Positions 34,245 through 45,600 of a stretch of 64,000 bases of DNA are shown one piece after another. The position numbers and the translations under genes were made by a program. Source of the DNA: Lachnospiraceae bacterium. Its GTDB lineage: Bacteria > Bacillota > Clostridia > Lachnospirales > Lachnospiraceae. The notes below the pieces were generated by a model. The model searched no databases, was not told where the DNA came from, and saw only the letters and a list, made by a program, of their open reading frames with translations. Numbering within the stretch: position 1 is the stretch's first letter; the number at the start of each line of letters is the position of its first letter. The stretch covers positions 1 through 64,000 of the forward strand of contig JAFRXH010000007.1 in assembly GCA_017437785.1 (NCBI GenBank). The letters run 5' to 3'.

Positions 34245-35441
34245 ATGAAAAAAGAAACCTTAAGCAAAAGAATAAGTGTATATCTGATAGCCGCCCTGCT
34301 GCTCATATTCAGCATGGCGTTCTTCCTCACGCCCAAGGCAGATTTTTCCGAGAGCGAGAACAGGAGCCTGGCCAAGTGGCCGGAATTAAGTATGGCGAAT
34401 CTTACGAGCGGCCGTTACACGGAAGGTGTCAAAGATTATCTCTCCGATCACTTCCCCAAGAGGGATGAATTATTAAAGCTCATCAATTCCACGGAACGCA
34501 TAAGCGGGCGCAGGGAGATTAACGGAGTATATCTGTGTGAGGACAGGCTCATCAATTCTTATGAGGAGCCGCAGAACGCTGATAAGGACATAGAGCAGTT
34601 TTCCAAACTGGCGGACAATGTGGAGAATACAAGACTAAGCCTCATGCTGGTGCCTACTGCTACGAGCATATACTGGGATATGCTGCCGGAAGGCTCGCCC
34701 GACTATGAGGCGGCAAAATGGCAGCAACGCGACACGGTAAAAAATGGGACTATACCTGCGACTACGGAGCTTGATACTATCATCAGGATAAGTAACGCTA
34801 TGCCGGATAAGGTAAACCATATACAGGTATATGCAAAGCTGCCGGATGCGGCGTATAAAGGGAGTGAAAACCTTTATTACCGCACCGACCATCACTGGAC
34901 CACCTACGGCGCATACATTGGGTATACGGCCATCTGCAGGTCGCTGGGCCTTAACGCAACGCCGCTTGAAGAATATGAAAAAACAGTTGTATCCACGGAC
35001 TTCTACGGCAGCATTTATTCAAAACTAAACGACGATTATGTTAAGCCCGATGAGATAGTATCCTACAGCTATCCGGGGTGGGATCTTAAGGTGGAATATG
35101 CCGACAGCGGCCTTGTCACGGATACGCCGTATGATCCGCAGTATCTGGAAAAAAGAGACAAGTATTCCTACTTCTTAAGCAACCAGCACGGCTTCATCAC
35201 CATCACCAACGAAGCAGTACCCAAAGAAGCCGGCGCGATGGCCCTGGTCAAGGACAGTTACGCCAACTGCCTGGTGCCCTTCCTTTTAAACCATTACCAT
35301 ACACTCTACATCTTTGATACGCGTTATCACAAGGGCGGGGTATCAAAGTTTGTCAACAGTCATGAGGACGTGAAGGAAGTACTGATACTGTACAATATGG
35401 GGACTCTGGATAAGGACAGCGGCATAGGAGGCGTTTATTAA
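34245..35441 (+). CDS. DHHW family protein (AlgX/AlgJ-like SGNH acetylation partner)
   Basis: 398 residues from ATG 34245. N-terminal membrane anchor ('ISVYLIAALLLIFSMAFFLT'), 'FSESENRSLAKWPE', and the family-naming 'RTDHHWTTYGAYIGY', with a further Ser in 'ALVKDSYANCLVPFL'. DHHW and AlgJ/X proteins take acetyl groups from the MBOAT acyltransferase and transfer them to surface polysaccharide. An upstream ORF extension to 34155 reads through the inverted repeat and is not believed. Confidence 0.9.
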   Translation: MKKETLSKRISVYLIAALLLIFSMAFFLTPKADFSESENRSLAKWPELSMANLTSGRYTEGVKDYLSDHFPKRDELLKLINSTERISGRREINGVYLCEDRLINSYEEPQNADKDIEQFSKLADNVENTRLSLMLVPTATSIYWDMLPEGSPDYEAAKWQQRDTVKNGTIPATTELDTIIRISNAMPDKVNHIQVYAKLPDAAYKGSENLYYRTDHHWTTYGAYIGYTAICRSLGLNATPLEEYEKTVVSTDFYGSIYSKLNDDYVKPDEIVSYSYPGWDLKVEYADSGLVTDTPYDPQYLEKRDKYSYFLSNQHGFITITNEAVPKEAGAMALVKDSYANCLVPFLLNHYHTLYIFDTRYHKGGVSKFVNSHEDVKEVLILYNMGTLDKDSGIGGVY

Positions 35442-35477
35442 GCTGAAAACACTGAAAATACGCACTTTTGCCCGTAC

Positions 35478-35506
35478 TTGATTTTCACAGGCGTTTGTAA
35501 TAAAAT
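35478..35506 (+). promoter_or_regulatory. Candidate promoter of ptb-buk
   Basis: TTGATT (35478-35483), 17 bp, TAAAAT (35501-35506), about 70 bp before ptb ATG. Confidence 0.5.
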
Positions 35507-35574
35507 AGTGCCTTAAGGTGTGCGCCGGGGAGGCGTGCTTAAACAGTAATCCAAATAGTAAGGAGACATGAGAG

Positions 35575-36492
35575 ATGAGTAAGAGTTTTGACGATCTGTT
35601 ATCAAAAGTATCAAGCGTAAGCCGTAAGAAGGTTTCTGTAGCGGTTGCCCAGGACGGCCCTGTTTTAGAGGCTGTTGAGGAAGCACGCGTACGCGGTATA
35701 GCCGATGCCATACTGGTTGGTGATAAAGATAAGATGGAGCCCATCGCTAAGGAGCTGGGTATAGATCTTGGCAATTTTGAAGTGGTTGATGTAAAGGATG
35801 ATATCGAGGCAGCTACCAAGGCTGTTGAGCTGGTACATAACGGAACGGCAGATATGTATATGAAGGGACTCATCGATACCAAGAGTTTCTTAAAGAGCGT
35901 ATTAAATAAAGAAGTAGGTCTTCGTACAGATAAGGTCCTCTCCCATGTTTGTGTCTTCGAGATGAAGGGCAGGGAGGGGCTTTTATTCTTAAGCGATGTG
36001 GCGTTCATTCCTTATCCTACACTTGAGGAGAAGGCAGCCATCATCGAAAACACCGTTGACATCGCACATGCCTGCGGTCTTGAGTGCCCCAAGGTGGCTC
36101 CCGTGGCAGCAGTTGAGGTTGTCAATCCCAAGATGCCCGCTACAGTTGAGGCAGACGAGCTTACAAAGATGAATGAGGAAGGAAAGATCACCGGCTGCAT
36201 CGTAGACGGTCCTCTTTCTTTGGATATAGCTATCGATAAGGAAGCTGCTACCCACAAGGGAGCTTCTGACAGAAAGATCGCCGGCGACGCCGATGTTATC
36301 CTCTTCCCGGATATCCACGCCGGAAACCTTGTTTACAAGGCACTTACCCATCTGGTAGACTGCAAGAACGGAAACATCTTAACAGGTACCAAGGCACCCG
36401 TTATCTTAACTTCACGTTCCGATTCAAAGGAAGTAAAGGTCAACTCTCTTGTACTGGGAGCTATAGTTGCAGAGCATCTTAAGAATGCCTGA
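35575..36492 (+). CDS. ptb: Phosphate butyryltransferase
   Basis: 305 residues. Converts butyryl-CoA and phosphate to butyryl phosphate, the first step of the ATP-yielding butyrate route. Phosphate acyltransferase fold with 'ADMYMKGLIDTKSFLKSVL', 'LSDVAFIPYPTLEEK', 'DGPLSLDIAIDKEA' and 'FPDIHAGNLVYKALTHL'. Followed 12 bp later by butyrate kinase, which separates it from phosphotransacetylase paralogues. AAGGAGA precedes ATG 35575. Confidence 0.94.
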   Translation: MSKSFDDLLSKVSSVSRKKVSVAVAQDGPVLEAVEEARVRGIADAILVGDKDKMEPIAKELGIDLGNFEVVDVKDDIEAATKAVELVHNGTADMYMKGLIDTKSFLKSVLNKEVGLRTDKVLSHVCVFEMKGREGLLFLSDVAFIPYPTLEEKAAIIENTVDIAHACGLECPKVAPVAAVEVVNPKMPATVEADELTKMNEEGKITGCIVDGPLSLDIAIDKEAATHKGASDRKIAGDADVILFPDIHAGNLVYKALTHLVDCKNGNILTGTKAPVILTSRSDSKEVKVNSLVLGAIVAEHLKNA

Positions 36493-36504
36493 AAGGAGAT
36501 AAAG

Positions 36505-37569
36505 ATGGCTAAATTACTTATAATCAATCCCGGATCCACATCTACAAAGATCGGTGTTTTCGAAGATGAGAAGCTTCTGTTCGAAGAGACTCTCCGTCAC
36601 TCCACCGAGGAGATAGCTAAATATGCTTCCATAGTGGATCAGAAGGATTTCCGCAAGAAGATGATAATGGATTTCCTTAATGAAAAGGGTGTTAAGGTAG
36701 AAGACTTAAGCGCGGTGGTAGGCCGCGGCGGTATGTTAAAGCCCATCCCCGGCGGTACCTATCCCGTATCCGATGCACTGCTTCATGATCTGATGATAGG
36801 AAAGCAGGGACAGCATGCATCCAACTTGGGCGGTATACTGGCAAGAGAGATAGCCGATTCCGTAGGCATCCCTTCATTTATCGTAGATCCCGTGGTTGTT
36901 GATGAGCTTCAGCCCCTGGCAAGATATTCGGGCAATCCCGAGCTTCCCCGTACCAGCGTTTTCCACGCACTCAACCAGAAGGCTGTGGCAAAGCGTTTTG
37001 CGAAGGAATGCGGCAAGCCTTATGACCAGCTGCGTTTGATCGTAGTACATATGGGTGGCGGCGTATCCGTAGGTGCTCATTTAAACGGCCGTATCGTTGA
37101 TGTGTTCAACGCTCTTGACGGCGACGGCGCATTCTCACCCGAGCGTTCGGGTGCGGTACCCGTAGGTGCACTTGTAAAGCTCTGTTTCTCTGGCAAGTAC
37201 GATGAGAAGACCGTTTATAAGATGCTGGTAGGTAACGGCGGATTCAACGCATATCTTGGCACCAACGATGCGCGTGATGTTGAGAAGATGATAGAGCAGG
37301 GCGATGCTAAGGCAAAGGAAGTATACGATGCTTTCATCTATCAGATCTGCAAGAATATCGGTTCCCAGGCAGCAGTGCTTGAAGGTAAGGTTGACCAGAT
37401 CATCTTTACCGGCGGTATCGCTTATTCAAAATATGTAATAGACGCTTTTAAGGAGAAGGTTGCCTGGATAGCACCTATCACCGTATATCCCGGTGAGGAT
37501 GAGCTTCTGGCTCTGGCACAGGGCGGCTTAAGAGTCCTTAACGGCGAAGAAAAGGCAATGGAGTATTAA
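36505..37569 (+). CDS. buk: Butyrate kinase
   Basis: 354 residues of the acetate/butyrate kinase (ASKHA) fold: '[19 protein letters not shown]', '[17 protein letters not shown]', '[14 protein letters not shown]', '[13 protein letters not shown]' and '[13 protein letters not shown]'. It makes ATP and butyrate from butyryl phosphate. With ptb this shows terminal butyrate formation by the kinase route rather than only butyryl-CoA:acetate CoA-transferase. AAAGGAG precedes ATG 36505. Confidence 0.96.
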   Translation: MAKLLIINPGSTSTKIGVFEDEKLLFEETLRHSTEEIAKYASIVDQKDFRKKMIMDFLNEKGVKVEDLSAVVGRGGMLKPIPGGTYPVSDALLHDLMIGKQGQHASNLGGILAREIADSVGIPSFIVDPVVVDELQPLARYSGNPELPRTSVFHALNQKAVAKRFAKECGKPYDQLRLIVVHMGGGVSVGAHLNGRIVDVFNALDGDGAFSPERSGAVPVGALVKLCFSGKYDEKTVYKMLVGNGGFNAYLGTNDARDVEKMIEQGDAKAKEVYDAFIYQICKNIGSQAAVLEGKVDQIIFTGGIAYSKYVIDAFKEKVAWIAPITVYPGEDELLALAQGGLRVLNGEEKAMEY

Positions 37570-37572
37570 AAT

Positions 37573-40161
<2,589 letters not shown>

Positions 40162-40170
40162 ATAACAAAA

Positions 40171-40244
40171 ACCTTCCCCTTGAGGTATGCAAAAAGGCTT
40201 CCCCTTGAGGGGAAGCTGTCAGCCGAAGGCTGACTGATGAGGTG
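40171..40244 (+). repeat. Repeat with CTTCCCCTTGAGGGGAAG hairpin
   Basis: A partial copy (CCTTCCCCTTGAGG) is followed by a full copy: CTTCCCCTTGAGGGGAAG, then TCAGCC GAA GGCTGA, then CTGATGAGG. Two consecutive hairpins lie between secA and prfB. I recall the same motif as a common intergenic repeat in gut Firmicutes. Confidence 0.75.
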
Positions 40245-40252
40245 TAATAAAC

Positions 40253-41395
40253 ATGGTAGAACTTGACCAAATGAAACTGGAGCTCATGCAATATAAGGAC
40301 AGCCTTAAAGAAGTATGTGACTCCTTAGATATCGATAACAAAAAAAGACGTATAGAAGAGCTTGATATGGAGATGGCATCTCCCGATTTCTGGAACGATC
40401 CTGACCGTGCCAATAAGCTTACCAAGGAAGCCAAGAACAAAAAGGACACGGTTGAAAAGTGCGACGGCTTAAATCAGGCGTTTGAGGACATCCAGACCCT
40501 TATCGAGATGGGAAATGAAGAGAACGACACGTCCATGATCGAAGAGGTCAGAAGCGAACTTGATTCCTTCATCGAGGAGCTGGAAGTACTCCGTCTGCAG
40601 ACACTTCTTACCGGTGATTATGATGCGAACAATGCCATCATGCGTATCAATGCCGGAGCAGGCGGTACGGAGAGCTGCGACTGGGCTTCGATGCTCTTTA
40701 GGATGTACAGCCACTGGGCAGATAAGAAGGGATTTACCATCGAGCTCTTAGACCAGCAGGATGGTGATGAGGCCGGCATCAAATCCGTCGACTTCCAGGT
40801 AAACGGTGAGAATGCATACGGGTATCTCCGTTCCGAGCAGGGCGTTCACAGGCTTGTGCGTATATCGCCTTTTAATGCACAGGGAAAGCGCCAGACAAGC
40901 TTTGTCTCAGTTGACGTGGTACCTGAGCTTGAAGGGGATGCGGGCATAGAGATCAATCCCGACGATCTGCGTATAGATACCTACCGTTCAAGCGGTGCCG
41001 GCGGCCAGCACATCAACAAGACTTCTTCGGCCATCCGTATAACCCACCTGCCTACCGGTATAGTGGTACAGTGCCAGAACGAGCGCTCTCAGTTCCAGAA
41101 CAAGGACAAGGCTATGGAGATGCTGCGTGGTAAACTGCTGGTACTCAAGCAGGCGGAAGAAGAAGCAAAGATGAAAGGCATACAGGGTGACCTTAAGTCC
41201 ATCGCATGGGGCAGCCAGATACGTTCTTATTTCCTGCAGCCTTACCAGCTGGTAAAGGATCTGCGTACACAGGAAGAGACCGGAAACGCAGATGCTGTAC
41301 TGGATGGAGATATAGACCGTTTCATCAATGCTTATCTTAAGAAAAAGAGCCAGGGTGCTCTGCTCGAGGGCGTTGACGCAGACGATGCTGAGTAA
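40253..41395 (+). CDS. prfB: Peptide chain release factor 2
   Basis: 380 residues. Recognises UGA and UAA stop codons. 'RSSGAGGQHINKTSSAIR' contains the GGQ hydrolysis motif; 'GAGGTESCDWASMLFRMY' is also typical. Many prfB genes need a programmed +1 frameshift at codon 25-26 (CTT TGA C); here the site reads TCC TTA GAT in continuous frame ('DSLDIDNK'), so that autoregulation is absent. ATG 40253 is preceded by TGAGGTG from the repeat. Follows secA, a common arrangement. Confidence 0.96.
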   Translation: MVELDQMKLELMQYKDSLKEVCDSLDIDNKKRRIEELDMEMASPDFWNDPDRANKLTKEAKNKKDTVEKCDGLNQAFEDIQTLIEMGNEENDTSMIEEVRSELDSFIEELEVLRLQTLLTGDYDANNAIMRINAGAGGTESCDWASMLFRMYSHWADKKGFTIELLDQQDGDEAGIKSVDFQVNGENAYGYLRSEQGVHRLVRISPFNAQGKRQTSFVSVDVVPELEGDAGIEINPDDLRIDTYRSSGAGGQHINKTSSAIRITHLPTGIVVQCQNERSQFQNKDKAMEMLRGKLLVLKQAEEEAKMKGIQGDLKSIAWGSQIRSYFLQPYQLVKDLRTQEETGNADAVLDGDIDRFINAYLKKKSQGALLEGVDADDAE

Positions 41396-41426
41396 GCAAA
41401 CAGCTGAATAAGATAAAGGATATATA

Positions 41427-41452
41427 GCATCCGCAGTGCCGGGTGCTTTTTT
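41427..41452 (+). terminator. Terminator after prfB
   Basis: GCATCCG and CGGGTGC (one G-T pair) with a short loop, then TTTTTT. It lies 31 bp after the prfB stop. Confidence 0.7.
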
Positions 41453-41502
41453 GTGCCCGGCAAGAATCTTGCGGATTACTTGTATAAAATTTATAAAAAG
41501 TC

Positions 41503-41531
41503 TGCACAAAATCACATATATATGGTATAAT
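41503..41531 (+). promoter_or_regulatory. Candidate promoter of the chemoreceptor gene
   Basis: TGCACA (41503-41508), 17 bp, TATAAT (41526-41531), about 67 bp before ATG 41598. It looks like the housekeeping sigma factor; no motility sigma consensus was seen. Confidence 0.5.
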
Positions 41532-41597
41532 ATCACGAAAGTGTGGCAGCCTGATAATAGGAATAAAGCACAAATACAAGTCGGAAGGAGATTGATT

Positions 41598-43676
41598 ATG
41601 GCATCTTACGAAAATGGTACAAAAGGAAGCTCCGGACCGGGGACAACTACGGCAAAACTTAATATGCGTTCCACACTGTTAATGTTTGCTTTGATCCCGC
41701 TGATAGTGACGGCGTTATGTATCGGCATCACTTCGATCTTAAAGAGCAGGTCGGAGATAAAGACCTATACGCATGATTCCCTCGTGCAGGTGATCAGTGG
41801 CGTCGGTAACACCTTTGATACAATGGTAATAAAGAACAAAGAGATACTTAAGGGATTTTCGAAGGCACCTGTCCTTAAGGAGGCGCTGCTGGATCCGTCC
41901 GATCCGGAAAAAGCAGCAGCGGCACAGCAGTTTACCCTTGATTATTTCGGATCGCTGCAGGGCTGGGAAGGACTCTACCTTGCCGACTGGAATACACAGG
42001 TGCTCACTCATCCCAATACTCCCGCGATAGGAATGGTGCTGAGGAAAGGTGACAGTCTTACGTCACTCAGGGATTCAATACTTTCGGCTCCGGACGGTGT
42101 GTTTAATACCGGTATAATGGTCAGTCCGGCCTCCGGTGCCAATATCATGTCGATGTATACGCCTATATTTGATAATGGCGTGCCCATAGGTTTCTGTGGC
42201 TGTGGTTTTTATGTACAGGGTATAGCGTCGCAGATCTCCGAGGTAAAGGATCTTGATCTTGAGAGCGCGTATATCTATTTTGTCGATTCTCAGGGGACCA
42301 TGCTGCATCATCCCAATGAGGAAAAGATAGGCCAGCCGGTAGAGAACGACGCGGTCAAGTCGCTGGTAGAGGGGCTTCAGAGAGGGGAAAGACCCGATCC
42401 GGATCTGATCGAGTATCAGTATAAAGGAAAGACCAAGTATGCCGGATATTATATCGGAGCTGACGGTGCTTACATAGCGGTACTCACTGCCGATGAGGAT
42501 GATGTACTTAAAGGAGTCAAGCAGATAATGCTGACCACCATCGTCATATGTACGATCTGCGTAGTCGTATTTGCTATTATTGCTATGCTGGTAGAGCGTA
42601 TGATATCCGTGCCTCTTATCAGTATATCAAAGTCACTTGATAAGTTAAGCGCCGGGGATGTGAACGCGGAATGTGATGCGAAGTCGCACATAAAAGAGAG
42701 TGTTAGCATTATCAACGCATTCTATGTGCTGAGATCTGCACTGGGCGGTTCGATCAAGTCGGTAATGGCAGCTGCCGATGAGCTTAACCACTCTATCGTA
42801 AGCGTGGACGGCATGACCGGAAACAATGCGGATTCCATAGCACAGATCACTACGGCTGTTAACGAAGTGGCGGAAACATCCCAGAGCGTGGCAGAGAATG
42901 CGCAGGTTATGGCAGAACGTGCAGTAGAACTGGGCGAGAATATCGAGCAGCTTAACGATAATGTGGAGAATCTTCACAAAGCTTCCCAGACCATCAAGAA
43001 TGCCAACAACGATGCTACTGAGTGCATGAAGTCTGTATACGAAGGCGCTAATGAATCAGTATCGGCTATGCAGGAGATAAACGGCAAGATAAACGAGACC
43101 AACTCGGCTATCTCCGATATAGGATCGGCTATCCAGGCGATCGAATCCATAGCGTCCCAGACCAACCTGCTCTCACTCAATGCTTCGATAGAGGCGGCAC
43201 GTGCTGGAGAAGCAGGCCGCGGGTTTGCCGTTGTGGCGGATGAGATAAGAAGCCTTGCTGATTCCTCGGCTGAATCGGCTAAGGAGATCAAGCGCATAAT
43301 AGAGAACGTCATCGTGCTTTCGAGCGGTACCGTGGATATCTCGAACAGGGTATTTGATGTGATAAGCCGTGAGCAGGCTGATATCGAAAAGGCACAGGAG
43401 AAGTTCAACGTGCTGTCCGAATCGGTAGAGGCATCCATAAGCGAGATCGACACCATACGCCACATGGCAGTTACGCTGGATGGCATCAAGGTAGAACTTA
43501 CCAATGCCACCACCGATCTGGGAGCCATATCCGAGGAGCTGGGCGCATCGGCGGAAGAAGTGGCAGCATCCTGCCAGAATGTCAGCCAGGCCTGCGAGGA
43601 CACCCAGGTCTCCACTACCGAGATGAGAAAGATCAACGATAATATGAGCGAAGCCATCTCTTTCTTCAGAGTTTAA
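41598..43676 (+). CDS. Methyl-accepting chemotaxis protein with Cache sensor
   Basis: 692 residues. First membrane helix about 27-48 ('[20 protein letters not shown]'), a periplasmic-side dCache-type domain (about 60-300; '[20 protein letters not shown]', '[21 protein letters not shown]'), a second helix ('[20 protein letters not shown]'), a HAMP region, and the signalling domain with the hairpin tip '[20 protein letters not shown]'. It senses a small extracellular ligand, unknown. ATG 41598 follows GGAAGGAG; the longer ORF from 41436 runs through the terminator and promoter. No other chemotaxis genes are nearby. Confidence 0.93.
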   Translation: MASYENGTKGSSGPGTTTAKLNMRSTLLMFALIPLIVTALCIGITSILKSRSEIKTYTHDSLVQVISGVGNTFDTMVIKNKEILKGFSKAPVLKEALLDPSDPEKAAAAQQFTLDYFGSLQGWEGLYLADWNTQVLTHPNTPAIGMVLRKGDSLTSLRDSILSAPDGVFNTGIMVSPASGANIMSMYTPIFDNGVPIGFCGCGFYVQGIASQISEVKDLDLESAYIYFVDSQGTMLHHPNEEKIGQPVENDAVKSLVEGLQRGERPDPDLIEYQYKGKTKYAGYYIGADGAYIAVLTADEDDVLKGVKQIMLTTIVICTICVVVFAIIAMLVERMISVPLISISKSLDKLSAGDVNAECDAKSHIKESVSIINAFYVLRSALGGSIKSVMAAADELNHSIVSVDGMTGNNADSIAQITTAVNEVAETSQSVAENAQVMAERAVELGENIEQLNDNVENLHKASQTIKNANNDATECMKSVYEGANESVSAMQEINGKINETNSAISDIGSAIQAIESIASQTNLLSLNASIEAARAGEAGRGFAVVADEIRSLADSSAESAKEIKRIIENVIVLSSGTVDISNRVFDVISREQADIEKAQEKFNVLSESVEASISEIDTIRHMAVTLDGIKVELTNATTDLGAISEELGASAEEVAASCQNVSQACEDTQVSTTEMRKINDNMSEAISFFRV

Positions 43677-43703
43677 GTCTGAGAGGAGTGGCTACAGGGG
43701 AGT

Positions 43704-43769
43704 GGGTACATGGGACGGTTCTCTGTGTTCATTGGGGTTCATGAACACAGAGAACCGTCCCATGTACCC
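43704..43769. repeat. Large palindrome, copy 2 (between the chemoreceptor and hipB)
   Basis: Perfect 29 bp arms (43704-43732 and 43741-43769) around the loop TGGGGTTC. It differs from copy 1 at 25501 by a change in both arms (CATGGG/CCCATG here, CAGGGGG/CCCCTG there), so the pairing is kept. Confidence 0.92.
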
Positions 43770-43785
43770 GTCCTCATTTTTTATA

Positions 43786-43841
43786 TAGACAAAACTGTCA
43801 CAATCGGCTATAATTGCCATATCATTACGACAAAAATGGCA
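43786..43841 (+). promoter_or_regulatory. hipBA promoter and candidate HipB operator
   Basis: TAGACA (43786-43791), 17 bp, TATAAT (43809-43814). The -10 overlaps TTGCCAT (43814-43820), whose partner ATGGCA is at 43836-43841, an inverted repeat about two helical turns apart. This suits binding of a dimeric HTH antitoxin and autorepression. A smaller GACA...TGTC palindrome overlaps the -35. Confidence 0.55.
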
Positions 43842-43851
43842 GGCTAACAAC

Positions 43852-44175
43852 ATGAAAGATCACCGGGAATATATTAAAGAATTGGGACAAAAGATCAAAT
43901 TATACAGAATTATGAAGGGGATGTCCCAGCAGGAGCTGGAGGATAAAACAGGCGTTTCCAAGAGAAGCATCTCCCGCCTGGAACAGGGGGAGTCCGTGCA
44001 GCTGGAGAATCTGTTTAAGATCCTTGTGGCGCTGGATCTGGGGGAAAACATAGATCTGCTGGTTCCGGATCAAATGAAAAGACCGGCATTTTATCTGGAA
44101 ATATCAGCTGATAAGCCTAAGCGTGTGAGAAGAAAGAAGGAAAAGAAAGCGTTTAAGTGGGGCGATGAAGAATGA
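43852..44175 (+). CDS. hipB: HipB-like XRE-family antitoxin/repressor
   Basis: 107 residues with an XRE helix-turn-helix at about 10-65 ('IKLYRIMKGMSQQELEDKTG', 'SKRSISRLEQGESVQLENL') and a basic C-terminal tail 'KPKRVRRKKEKK'. Its stop overlaps the hipA-like start by 4 bp. Antitoxin of this type neutralises the kinase and represses the operon. Confidence 0.85.
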   Translation: MKDHREYIKELGQKIKLYRIMKGMSQQELEDKTGVSKRSISRLEQGESVQLENLFKILVALDLGENIDLLVPDQMKRPAFYLEISADKPKRVRRKKEKKAFKWGDEE

Positions 44176-45467
44176 ATGATACTGCCGAAGTTTATTTATG
44201 GGGAACAAGGATAGGGATTATTCATCAGGATGCTGCAAAGGCATACGCATCCTTTGAATATGACGGTGATTTTACGGATAGCGGGATAGAGGTTTCACCT
44301 CTGCGCATGCCACTTGGGAAAAATATATATGAGTTTCCGGCGCTGCGTGGGGACCCGTTCTACGGAATGCCCGGATTGGTCGCAGATTCCCTTCCGGACA
44401 AATTCGGTAATGCCGTTATAGAACACTGGCTTATGTCACATGGCAGGAGCTTATCGGAATTTACCGCTATCGACAGGCTCTGCTACACCGGAAAACGCGG
44501 TATGGGGGCGCTGGAATATGTCCCGGCCGCTGCGGATATTGAAAATGTCGATGAGGTCATAAACGTTCGGGAAATGGTCAGATTTGCCTCGGAAGTATTG
44601 GCGAACAGGGAGAGTATCACTTTAAAGGCAGACGATGAGCTGACGTATTCACAATTGGTGCAGGTTGGAAGTTCTGCAGGAGGGGCCAGAGCAAAGGCGG
44701 TGATCGCGTGGAACGAGGAAACAAATGAAGTCCGATCCGGACAGATAGAGCTTGGACCCGGATATGAGCATTGGCTGATGAAATTTGATAATGTTTCAAA
44801 AAACGGTGATCATGGCCTGGAAGATAAACCGGAATATACACTCATAGAATATGCTTATTATCTTATGGCCATAAGCGCCGGCATTACAATGAGTGAGTGC
44901 AGGATATATAACAGCGGAGATGATCATCATTTCATGACCAAACGCTTTGACCGCAAAGATGGTAAGAAGATCCACATGCAGACACTGGGGGCAATGGCGC
45001 ATATAAGTTATCAGAACCCGGGAGTCTGCGGATACGAGCTTGCAGCCGGATATATGAAGGAATTAGGTATTTCGTATAAGGAGATAGAGCAGTTCTACCG
45101 CAGGATGGTTTTTAACTGTCTGGCAGTGAATCAGGATGATCACGTGAAGAACATATCGTTTATCATGGACAGGTCCGGAAAATGGATGCTTTCGCCGGCA
45201 TATGATATCACATTTTCATATGATCCGGCCAACAAATGGCTGCGTGCACATCAGATGACGGTGAACGGAAAGACAACGGAAATAGGAACATCCGATCTGC
45301 TTAAAGCAGGCAACAGCATGGGAATAAAGGAAAGGCGCTGCAGGGAGATCCTCAGTGAAGTTGACGCAGCGGTAATGAGATTTCCGGAATTTGCCGCTGA
45401 AGCCGGGATCAAGGAGAAGACCTGCGAATACATCAGTTCAATGATCGCGTTGCACGGCAGCCTATAA
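44172..45467 (+). CDS. hipA: HipA-like serine/threonine kinase toxin
   Basis: 431 residues. N-terminal HipA region ('SPLRMPLG', 'GLVADSLPDKFGN'), a nucleotide-binding Gly-rich/Ser loop ('QVGSSAGGARAKAVIAW'), and the catalytic 'NQDDHVKN' (Asp322, Lys326, Asn327) followed by the metal-binding 'SPAYDITFS'. HipA kinases phosphorylate targets such as glutamyl-tRNA synthetase and stop translation, giving persistence; the target here is not known. All key residues are present, so it is probably active. ATG 44172 overlaps hipB. Confidence 0.88.
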   Translation: MNDTAEVYLWGTRIGIIHQDAAKAYASFEYDGDFTDSGIEVSPLRMPLGKNIYEFPALRGDPFYGMPGLVADSLPDKFGNAVIEHWLMSHGRSLSEFTAIDRLCYTGKRGMGALEYVPAAADIENVDEVINVREMVRFASEVLANRESITLKADDELTYSQLVQVGSSAGGARAKAVIAWNEETNEVRSGQIELGPGYEHWLMKFDNVSKNGDHGLEDKPEYTLIEYAYYLMAISAGITMSECRIYNSGDDHHFMTKRFDRKDGKKIHMQTLGAMAHISYQNPGVCGYELAAGYMKELGISYKEIEQFYRRMVFNCLAVNQDDHVKNISFIMDRSGKWMLSPAYDITFSYDPANKWLRAHQMTVNGKTTEIGTSDLLKAGNSMGIKERRCREILSEVDAAVMRFPEFAAEAGIKEKTCEYISSMIALHGSL

Positions 45468-45470
45468 AGC

Positions 45471-45521
45471 CACACTTTACTACAGTATTATCGCGTGATA
45501 AACTGTTAAAGTGTGTTTTTT
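45471..45521 (+). terminator. Terminator after hipBA
   Basis: CACACTTTA (45471-45479) pairs perfectly with TAAAGTGTG (45507-45515), with a further internal CAGT...ACTG pairing, followed by TTTTTT. Confidence 0.8.
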
Positions 45522-45600
45522 ATGTAGGAAAATAACGACAAAAAAATGAGGACAAAAGGCAGCTGCCAGCGTCCTTAAAGATTATTAAGGAGGGGATCAC

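Noticed and set aside
33950..34375. Minus-strand frames across the MBOAT-DHHW gap
   Set aside because: The frames come from the inverted repeat; translations are low-complexity and unlike known proteins. An antisense gene here is not supported.
41436..41597. Long N-terminal extension of the chemotaxis receptor
   Set aside because: It would translate through the prfB terminator and the receptor's own promoter; ATG 41598 has a strong ribosome site.
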